This document shows, piece by piece, positions 39,030 to 47,116 of a DNA stretch of 64,000 bases. Below the pieces are notes generated by a model that saw only the letters and a program-made list of their open reading frames with translations, was not told the origin of the DNA and did no database searches. The translations under genes and the position numbers were made by a program. The stretch is from Chondrus crispus (Eukaryota > Rhodophyta > Florideophyceae > Gigartinales > Gigartinaceae). Location of the stretch: positions 25,145 to 89,144 of the forward strand of contig NW_005179260.1 of NCBI RefSeq assembly GCF_000350225.1. Direction: 5' to 3'. The stretch's first letter is position 1; each line of letters starts with the position of its first letter.

Positions 39030-40086
39030 ATGGACATGTCAGGGCCATCCCCCGCGACACCACTCGATGTTTCAGCAAAGGATAATGCCAAAGCTTGGGA
39101 TGTTGATAGCAACCGGTGCTTCCATTTTAATTTCCAGGTTTCTTTTTGCATTCTCATTGTGTTCTTAGCATCTCCAGGTATCTCACCTTCTCACCTGCCT
39201 GTTAAAGGCAAGTCGCTGTGTGATGTGAATATATATACACAGTAAAAACAGGAAGACAGACCAAACTCTATCAAGCGTTTAAGAAAACGACGAACAACTG
39301 GCGCATCGCCTTGGACTCGTGCCGCTGGAGATCGACCCGCCGCCTTTTGAGTATTGGGAAAAGGGTCTACCGGTGACAGTGGCGAATACTGTGAAGTTAA
39401 GCTGGCGGACAAAGTGTGAGCTTAACCCGTCTGCGCCGAGAGATGGTGAGGCCCCCCCTAGCGTCTTGTACAAAAAATCCAGCGTGTTAAGCGGTTCAAT
39501 TGAACATGTCCCGTTCGGAGGTCATGAACAAAGTAAGTTCATCGGCAATGAAGTACCAAGGCCTGTTCACGAGGATATTCTGCTATGCAAATTACGGCCT
39601 GGACAGGAAATCCATGTTGAAATGGATGCCACGAAAAACATCGGCAGGGAACACACAATGTGGTCCCCTGTTGAGACAGCTGGTTACAGGATGCTTCCGG
39701 AAGTGAATTTGAAAACTCGCGTTGTTGGTGCAACTGCGAGAAGACTTGTGAACGTATGTCCGGCGAAGGTGTTTGATATTGATGACGACGTTGCGGTTGT
39801 GGCACGACCACGGGATTGTACTGTCTGCGGCGAGTGCATTAGAGAACCCGAATGGGAGGAAAGAGTTGAACTCACACGAAAGCGTGACCATTTTATCTTT
39901 TTTGTGGAAAGCACTGGGGCCATGCCTGCACCTACTCTTGTCACAGAAGCACTGTCTGTACTTACCGGCAAGTGTGATTTGGTGCTTGCAGCACTGGACG
40001 CAGCCCTTAAACATCGGACGACTCACGATAACGGTGTCGATGACGAAAATCCGGACGTAGAAATGGACGAAAGTGAGGGATCCTGA
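39030..40086 (+). pseudogene. RPAC1: RPAC1/AC40-like RNA polymerase I and III subunit, internally deleted copy
   Basis: The C-terminal part is open from about 39283 to the TGA at 40084-40086. It shows the family's hallmarks: DEQLAHRLGLVPLEIDP, LRPGQEI, a diverged HTMWSPVETAGYRMLP block, CTVCGECI (three Cys) and RKRDHFIFFVESTGAMP. A short N-terminal frame from the ATG at 39030 encodes KAWDVDSNRCFHFNFQ, matching the start of the RPAC1 dimerisation domain. The roughly 55 residues that normally join these (the FDxIGxDxxxANAFRRI core) are absent from the 145 bp between. That interval is non-coding in all three frames. In cells RPAC1 pairs with RPAC2 to nucleate Pol I and III. The copy lies inside the Harbinger element, and usually invariant residues of the WSPV block are changed, so it is likely a captured, non-functional copy. 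An unusual spliced gene is the alternative. Confidence 0.75.
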
Positions 40087-40448
40087 TGACATTACCTTGG
40101 TATGCCCTGAGGGCGTATCTAGTTTGTACTTCGACTTGATTATAGGTGCTGCGAGCCACTCTTCGCTCAAAGCGAGTGTTGTCCCCTGGATAGGTGTACG
40201 TCCATGTAAAGTTATGTGTTTCGCCTTTCCGCGGATGATTTCCGTGGCGACAAGATTAACATCCTGTCAACCTTATGGAGAGAGCTTCTGCTTCCTGATT
40301 AAGTTATTTGATTACTGCCGTGGTAAACTCAATGATTGTGATGATCGCGGAAGCCGAATCACCAAAATCCCCATCCAGAATTGATGCCACGACCAATGCT
40401 GCCCAGGAGTCTATTACCTCTAGCCTTCTTCCGCGACTCTTCTTCCCT
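40087..40448. other. Spacer between convergent RPAC1-like and ARMC1-like genes
   Basis: No gene seen. It should hold the 3' ends of both convergent transcripts. Confidence 0.5.
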
Positions 40449-41294
40449 CTAGGCACGAAGTTTCTCAGTAAGCGAGCTGGCTCCCTGCGAGATGGTGTTT
40501 TTCTTTTTGGCATTCTTCTTTGCCACGGCGCGGAAGGTCTGTCCACTCTTGTCGAGAAACTCTGGTTGTCTGCCGCCATTTTCCTTTTCCGCGTTGTCGA
40601 TATCGGTATCCTTATTCGACTTCGCTTCCGACTCGTCCTCCTCGTCGTCTGACTGGAGCTCCGGCAAGAGATCGACCGTGGTCCCGGTCATAGTCCCGAT
40701 AAAGGACGCCAGTTCCTCTGGCGGGTTCCTAGTGTACACAACTGCGACCTCTGCGCCGATTTCAAAAGCGACCGAAATAACGCCGCGTTTCCGAATGATC
40801 AATTGTTCAACGCGCATACAAGTAACGTCATCGGAAATGCCCGGCACAGGGAGCCTCGCCGTAAGCGGCTCCTTCAACAAGCCGGGCTCATCCTCAAAAG
40901 CGGGGTCCTTCTCTTTCAAACCAGCGGCCTTCTCGAGCTCATCGAGCTCATCCATCTCATCATCGTCATTCTCATCCGTAAGCTCCTCAAGGATGTCAAA
41001 AATGTCCTGGCGCAGGTCGCCCGCGGCCTCCTCCGACACGAGCAGGTCCCTGAGCGCGTCGACGAGGGCGTCCTCCGAGCGGAGCACGTCGAGGTTGTCC
41101 ACGTGCGACGCGAGGTTCTTCAGGGCGGCGACGGCTATCGTCGCCACCTCTACGTCGTTGCCGGCGACAAAGCCCGCCAGGGCGCGCATGCAGCCCTCCT
41201 CGCGTGCGATGATCGGCTGGTTGTCCGTGTCGGCGGACAGCGAGCGCAGCTGCACGGCGACTGTTCGGACGCTCGCCGCGTCCGCTACTGACAT
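40449..41294 (-). CDS. ARMC1-like armadillo-repeat protein (281 aa)
   Basis: The intact single-exon ORF starts at the ATG at 41292-41294. Residues 1-110 form a short armadillo-like alpha-helical region (VAVQLRSLSADTDN, EEGCMRALAGFV, AALKNLASHVDN, DIFDILEEL). A strongly acidic linker follows (DENDDDEMDELDELE). Residues 150-205 resemble the heavy-metal-associated-like fold of ARMC1 (RVEQLIIRKRGVISVAFEIGAEVAVVYT). The C-terminus is acidic then Lys-rich. In animals ARMC1 is linked to mitochondrial distribution and the MICOS/MIB bridging complex; whether that holds here is unknown. The two-domain order and length match the family. The gene sits inside the Harbinger element, apparently undamaged. 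Confidence 0.78.
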   Translation of the reverse strand: MSVADAASVRTVAVQLRSLSADTDNQPIIAREEGCMRALAGFVAGNDVEVATIAVAALKNLASHVDNLDVLRSEDALVDALRDLLVSEEAAGDLRQDIFDILEELTDENDDDEMDELDELEKAAGLKEKDPAFEDEPGLLKEPLTARLPVPGISDDVTCMRVEQLIIRKRGVISVAFEIGAEVAVVYTRNPPEELASFIGTMTGTTVDLLPELQSDDEEDESEAKSNKDTDIDNAEKENGGRQPEFLDKSGQTFRAVAKKNAKKKNTISQGASSLTEKLRA

Positions 41295-41569
41295 GTTGCG
41301 AGCGGAGCACGGATTGAAACGTGGGGTGCTGGGGAGGTTGGGCAGAGGTCGACAAGGGGCGAGCGCAAGATGGGCGCGGCGGGCTGAGATGGAGGACGGT
41401 GGTGCGTGCTCGAGGACTCTCCGCGATGGTTCGGTTGCGTGGGAAGGGGCGGCCAGTTGCTTGTAAGTTGGGGCATGTTAGCGGCATGTTAGCAGCGAGA
41501 ATGTTGTTGGCAGAGGAGGTTTGGGGGCGGCGCTCGGCCGTGCACACGTAGAGGGCTCCCAATTCATGT
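41295..41569. other. Upstream region of the ARMC1-like gene
   Basis: GC-rich stretch, presumably its promoter and 5' UTR. No TATA motif was recognised. Confidence 0.4.
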
Positions 41570-41600
41570 GGCAAGCATTGCAAATGGAGCAATGCTTGCC
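41570..41600. repeat. Perfect 12-bp hairpin at the start of the 279-bp unit
   Basis: GGCAAGCATTGC, a seven-base loop and GCAATGCTTGCC. The equivalent in the second unit (41849-41879) has two mismatches. Confidence 0.88.
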
Positions 41601-42127
41601 ACATGACCTGGAGGGGGGGTGATGTTGCTTGATGTGGTCACAGCATGGGTTTTGGGGGGAGGTTGCGGGGAAGTGGGGGCGAAGGTGGGCAATAGAGCGG
41701 GGGATGAGCAAGTTGCACAAAAGGTGCGTGCCATGACCGAGGTGCTGGAGCGATCGTCCCACGAGGTGGCTCTCAGCCACGTGGCACTGTATTCATTCAG
41801 CAAGGCGGATATTTTACGGGTCTCCTGGTTGCTGCGATTTTGTCAAGTGGCAAGCATTACAGATGAAGCAATACTTGCCACATGCCTTGGAATGGGGGAT
41901 ATGCTGCTTGATGTGGTCACAGCATGGGTTTTGAGAGGAGGTTGCCGGGAAGTGGGGGCGAAGGTGGGTAATGGGGCGAGGGATGAGCAAGTGGTGCAAA
42001 TGGTGCGTACGATGATCGAGGAGCTGGAGTGGATGTCGCAAGAGGTGGTCGTCAGCCACATGACAATGTGCCCACTCAGCAAGGTGGATATCTTACGGGT
42101 CTCCTGATGGCTGCGATTTTGCCAGGT
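41570..42127. repeat. Two tandem copies of a 279-bp unit
   Basis: Units start at GGCAAGCATT at 41570 and 41849 and share most of their sequence, for example TGATGTGGTCACAGCATGGG and TTACGGGTCTCCTG. The end of the second unit overlaps the last codons of the Myb/SANT-like gene. The first unit therefore carries a decayed copy of that coding end. Confidence 0.85.
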
Positions 42128-43180
42128 ACATCATAAAGGCCTGCATAATCGCATCGCGATTTTTTCTGGACTCCTCCCTCTGTTTTTCAGCTTCATCTCG
42201 TTCGTCTTGTCTCCTTTTTCGTTCCTCCTCCCGTTCATAGGCTCTACTTCTTGCTTCTTCATCCCGCCTCTCTCGAGCCTCCTGCCGCTCCCGTTCTGCC
42301 CTTTCCCGCTCAGTAATCCGGAATTCGCGTTCCTCTATAAGGGAAGCTTGCATAATTGCCACCAAATCGTCATCTTGGGTGTGACTACCGTGGCGTGATC
42401 GTTTATGCACAATTGGAAAGGCAGGTGATATTGTAGATGGTGACGAAGACCTTACAGGAATACCGCCTTCAGCATCATCACCTTCGTCAGCATCTCTTGG
42501 ACTGTTTGATTGGTTATTTTCTTCTACCCTCATATCTTCCGCAGATCCATTTCCATCCAAATCACTGCAGTCTCCATCTCCTAAATCTCCCCTTGACGTC
42601 ATATCTTGCCTAAGCTTCTTTGCACGCAGTACTGAAGCAGGGATTCTCGGGTCTCCTGTTGGGGCTTTTTTCCTGTAAAGAATCGCAAACTTGCGGCGCA
42701 GCGAGTCCGTACTCCGATTCTTGTCTGGGTATCGTGTCTTGTGAATGCGGGTGACTGCATCCCACTCATCCCCTCCCACTGGCAAGTGTTCCTCTAGAAT
42801 GTTTAAAAAGCGTTCCAGTTCTTGTTCTGTGAATGAAGCCCCACGCCCAGCACCATTTGATGTCCTTTTTCTTGCGGCATGAGTACGTTTCTGAACACCT
42901 CTAAGAACGCTTAAACGGCGCCGAGAAGCCTCCAGCGAGTAGCAAGCAGGTGAAGGGGGGGATCTTGACAAGAAGAAAGCGGTGGACTGCGCGCGGGTAG
43001 AGAGACCGGCTGGATACTTTCATCGTCTGTCTCACGTGTTGACGGAGATGCATGGCCGTAGCCGTAAACATTACGGCCTTGGCGCACGGTAGGAGGGGTT
43101 GTTGCTGGGACGAAGGAGCCGTCGGCTTGGGGACAAATATCGGGTGCCGGCTCCTCGTCGGAGTCGGCAACATGAGCCAT
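42093..43180 (-). pseudogene. Harbinger Myb/SANT-like protein, frameshifted at a C7 run
   Basis: The ATG at 43178-43180 starts MAHVADSDEEPAPDICPQ. The frame runs to a seven-C run at 42955-42961 and continues, displaced by one base, to 42093. The second part holds a Myb/SANT-like DNA-binding region, GRGASFTEQELERFLNILEE, then GGDEWDAVTRIH and the LRRKFAILYRKKAPTGDP block. An acidic linker and a long Glu/Arg-rich coiled-coil (ITERERAERERQEARERRDE) follow, ending MMYLAKSQPSGDP. In PIF/Harbinger elements this partner binds the terminal repeats and imports the transposase. One base gained or lost in the C7 tract would restore the frame, so a sequencing or recent slippage event is possible. Confidence 0.8.
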
Positions 43181-43484
43181 GTAGACGTTGGGCTGCGGGG
43201 TTGGACAGCGGCTGATACGACGGAGGGAAAGTGTGGAGGGAGGCCAGATCGAAATAGGAATGAGGTTGCCGAGGGGTGGGATGGGTTGATCGGACAGATC
43301 GCAGAGAAATATTTGAGCACATGGTATGATATAGGGTGGTATAGGTGGGTGCGGATGTGCGTTTGTGTCTGTGCACAAACAATTACATCGGGAGGGGAAC
43401 GAAGAGCAAATCGGCGGTTTGTGTATGCACAAACAACTCCGACTCAATCAAAATCGGCGGATTTGCGCATACACAAAATGTGTT

Positions 43485-43506
43485 TTTATGTTTTTCGGAG
43501 TCGCCC
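43485..43506 (-). repeat. Right terminal inverted repeat of the Harbinger element
   Basis: Exact inverse of 37141-37162. ATT follows it. Confidence 0.92.
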
Positions 43507-44210
43507 ATTGGTTGCTTTTTAATGGAGAAAGAGTTATTTGAAACTATAGGACAACGTCTGCTGAAACATTCAGAAAGCACGCGAAATTAGTAGCAATTCA
43601 TCAAATGAATGGAATTGGGAATAGGGTTCAGAAAATGCGACTAAGATGCAAAATAGAGGAAGTAGAGTCATTTTGTCAGCGAAAAAAGGAGTCCAATTTC
43701 CGAAAGTATCATATTAACCTACTTATCCCAACCAGCAAGATATGCGGAAATGAAGGAAAATCGTGTCCTATTCTTGGGACTGACAGGTCATTCCTCGTTA
43801 AGATGCGACGCGAAGAAGAACGTACTCGACTCTTGTGGATATAGTGAATACAGTAATGCTTCTCATCGCTTGAGAACCGACGGAATTTCCTCAACACATA
43901 ACAGGCGCTCGCCCTCTCGACTATTGCCTACTCAAGCAAGGACAAGGACGGTGATATTTAGCTGTTGGGAATATTGTGAATTGCCCTCTCACGACCTCGA
44001 CGCCAGCCCCGATTCGTACCATGGCACACGGCTAACTCGAACAATGTCATGATGAGCGGCAATGAACGGCATCAACGCAACTGCCCTTGATCGACTGGAT
44101 GCAATTTATCTGTAATACGCAGACATCGCGAAAGTTATAGAGCAAAAACTGGCACTAGCTTGAAACCTCTTGCTTCGCTGACCCCATTCCCCAAATCTCC
44201 ATTTGAGGTG

Positions 44211-44244
44211 CCCCTGCCTAACCGCCACCCCTGCCTAACCGCCA
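44211..44244 (+). repeat. Perfect tandem duplication of a 17-bp unit
   Basis: CCCCTGCCTAACCGCCA occurs twice in a row. Confidence 0.9.
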
Positions 44245-46024
44245 GGTTGCGTGTCAGACGTCAGATTAGCGCCTCCGCCAGATGTTCAAATTTGAGACAT
44301 GCAAATCTTCCAGATACGTGCGACGAGAAACCATTGAGCAGAGAGATAATACGCTGCCAAAATCTAAATCTATCCATATCAACGATGTTTTCTGCCTCAA
44401 TAATGATGTCATTGTCCTGTGCCGAAAAGAAGATAGCCCCCCTTGCCAAGGCCCGACACTACGGCGCTTTCAAAGGGCTTTCAGTTCAAACCCCTTTACC
44501 TCATACAAAAAAGCCGTGTCTCTAGTAAGGCTAACTTTCTAGGGTGTGTATGAGGTGAGCGCGAGAGAGGGAATAACCCAATGACCAAAGTGGTTTTCTG
44601 CAAGGGTTTACAGTGAGCAAAGAGCAGGGATCACAGCGGAGCGCTCGTCGTGCTTTCGGACACGAAGATATCCAAACATCTTTTAAAGACTTATTTTCTG
44701 CGGGTTATGAGATGCAAACATGATGAAAACGATGCAAGGCTGCGTTTCCTTCTTTCAGTGGGCGTTAGGGCTGAAAATCAGTGGTGAAAGTAGCTCAACT
44801 GTATCATCACACATGCGACATGTGGAAAGAAGATATAATGCATTGTCACCCGACAGCACACCGTGATCTGCGGCGAGTTGCATTTGGAGTATGGATAGCG
44901 GTTAAGGAAAATGGGGGGTTTTTGGAATCGCGAGATGCACTGCCAGGCACTGCGGAGGATGGTTTGCAGATTGGGTAACGCAGAGGGGCTGGTGAGACAG
45001 GGACGTAGTTTTGGAAGCAGGGCATTCCCAGGTAATGGGTACTGTAGTGTAACAAAGTAACAGGACGGGAACGTGAGGGGAGGAAGTGGGGACTTTTGAA
45101 GAAACAGGGGGCACTGAGCAAGGGTAGGCGGTGTGCGATAGACACAGGAAGGGATCTATCTAGGGTTGATTTCAGCGGAGATGGGAAGGGAGAGAACCCT
45201 GGTGTCGGTGGCTGTCAAAAAGACTTTTCGTCGATGCTGTATAGAGTCAGGCATGCACGGGGTGGGGACTGGGTATCTCGAGACTAGGACATGGGATGCG
45301 GGCGTGTCCTTGGCGAACAGTGCGGTACAGTATCCCTGTACAGTATCAGGGATCTACTAACTCTGGCAACAGTGCATTGATGCATTGAATGGGGGCAGCG
45401 CGGGGTGCTGAGCGTGCGTAAAGGCTCACCACATTGTGGACATGAAAGGCAGTGTCCTACGTCATACTGTTGTAGACGGGAAAGTGTAAAGTTACGCGGT
45501 TGGCGACAAAGGTGAATGTCGCAGACAGGGTCCTGATGAGGTGTAGGAGTAGAACAACAGAAGATGATTGGTCTAGAGCACACGCGGATGTTGGAGGAAT
45601 ATGACACCAAGGGTAGTTTTCACAGCAAAGAAGAACATAATAAAAATCTGATGCAAATCTGGTGGTGGTTCGCGATCGCGAATGCTATTCGTGCTTTCCT
45701 AAAAATGGAAACACTCATGGCTGCATATGCTGCATATGCAGCTGTGGTGCAAAATGGCACTGTGCAACGTACAGGTTGTATCCCGGCCAAATTCCCGCAC
45801 TCTTTCATTCCCTCTCTCCTCTTACAGCACAGTACAACTACTGTACAAAATTGGCACCCATTCACAGTACCTTTTGAAGGGTACTTGTAACTCTCAGTAA
45901 AGCAAAATCACCTACTGTACCAGTTCTCCGTACTCACTCTTCCAAAAGACACAAATGGACGAGGTACGGCACGTACAATGGGTGCATCCAGGAAATATAA
46001 TTGTAATAGTTAAGGTAAGGAAAT

Positions 46025-46052
46025 CTAGGCGCAACACCTTACTTGCGCCTAG
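46025..46052. repeat. Perfect 10-bp-stem hairpin
   Basis: CTAGGCGCAA, an eight-base loop and TTGCGCCTAG. Confidence 0.85.
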
Positions 46053-46343
46053 GGCGCAAAACAAACCTCAACTCGATGAAAACCTTACCACAACCCATCG
46101 CAAAATGCCCGTTTATGCAACTAGGATGAACCTGTCTGGGCCAAACTTGCCACATAGCCACGAAGAGGGTGCGCTCTTGCGATTCCCATGGGCTTCACAC
46201 ACCGAATTTCGCCTCAAGAGCTCCACGACCGACTAATCCTTCGTAAGTGCTCCATGAGCGACGTCGAAGTAGGGCTAAAGGGAGCCGAAAGAGCCGCTGC
46301 TCCAGTTGGTCGACAGCGTCAAGACTCAGTGTGGGCCATCTGT

Positions 46344-46778
46344 AAAGGAGAGGTGCCGGTGTTGTCGGACAGTGACAAAAAAATCGGACCTGCAAAAGAG
46401 TTTGAAAAAACATCTCCGACACGGGCCAAGGTGCACCGCCGGCCCCGTAACGGCGCCAGATAGTGCGCCGTATCTCAGAACGACGTGGTTGAAATTAAAG
46501 AAAAATATCTCAATCGATTGCTCACAGCTTTCTACATATAGGAGTGTAAGAACCCCAGCATACAAAACAGGCGGACTTTTCTATCTTTTTAATTTGCTTA
46601 GATGTCCGATCTTAGTGCTCAGTTGGGGCGCAAAAGTGTCCGCGCGCTTCAATCTCACTTCTCTTGTGTGTCTGTGGTTGTTTTCGCGAAGTCCCAGTGG
46701 ACGACAGGCTGAGAGTGTTCCCGTCGCGAAACATAAAAAATGGTGATTGCTTGACAATTACAATTACTTTTTCCTTTG
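46344..46778 (-). repeat. Dispersed repeat family R2, copy 2 (inverted)
   Basis: Reverse complement of 18849-19286 over its whole length with moderate divergence and small indels. It ends about 40 bp before the first LTR of the Copia-4 array. Confidence 0.75.
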
Positions 46779-46816
46779 GGTCATTTGTGAATCTCGGGGT
46801 GACAGGTGCGGCTTTT

Positions 46817-47116
46817 TATTAGATTTTACCTTGATCTTTCGATGGGGCGCCTTTTCGCGTTTTGCGAAGAAGTCGACCCCTTTATTCAATGTTCCTCTTT
46901 TCAATCCTAACACTGTCAAGCGTAGCTGAGGGACTATCTATGAGAGGAACATGACGGACATCCGTGCTAGCCGTACTGTTTAGTCCCGTTATGGCTTCCA
47001 GCTAGGAAGTCTTTGTGATATATCGCAAATACAATTACGATCCTTATCGATCTATCCAGGCTCACAAAATACCACGAGCTAAATATCCAACTAGAGCCAT
47101 CTGCTCTATTCTGACA
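46817..47116 (-). repeat. Copia-4 LTR 1 (3' terminal LTR of the array)
   Basis: 300 bp. On the minus strand it begins TGTCAGAATAG and ends CTAATA. The left edge was set by comparison with the other three LTRs and is accurate to a few bases. One visible difference from the others is CCTTTTCGCG instead of CCTTCTCGCG. Confidence 0.9.

Larger units (their letters stand above)
37141..43506. mobile_element. PIF/Harbinger DNA transposon carrying two host-type genes
   Basis: Perfect 22-bp terminal inverted repeats starting GGGCGACTCCGAAAAACA lie at 37141-37162 and 43485-43506. They are flanked by ATT at 37138-37140 and 43507-43509, a 3-bp target duplication as used by this superfamily. The left end encodes the DDE transposase, and the right end encodes the Myb/SANT-like partner in the opposite orientation; both genes point inwards. 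Both are frameshifted, so the copy is probably immobile now. Between them are an RPAC1-like gene, an ARMC1-like gene and a 279-bp tandem duplication. The unit is 6366 bp. Confidence 0.85.
43510..46343. other. Long intergenic stretch, no recognisable gene
   Basis: Open frames up to about 120 codons exist, but none has a recognisable domain. Features are a 17-bp tandem duplication at 44211-44244 and a 10-bp-stem hairpin at 46025-46052. Confidence 0.55.

Noticed and set aside
38014..39078. 354-codon minus-strand open frame across the transposase region
   Set aside because: It is antisense to the recognisable Harbinger transposase and shows no homology of its own; a shadow frame in GC-rich sequence.
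38781..39245. 154-codon plus-strand ORF taken as one protein
   Set aside because: Only the part from the ATG at 39030 resembles anything (RPAC1 N-terminus); the upstream part is GC-rich low-complexity translation.
37141..43506. Equal length (6366 bp) of the Harbinger unit and Copia-2
   Set aside because: The two elements share no sequence or class; the identical length is a coincidence.
45564..45890. 108-codon ORF with an Ala-Tyr repeat
   Set aside because: The repeat comes from a small palindromic GCATATGC tract; no homology.
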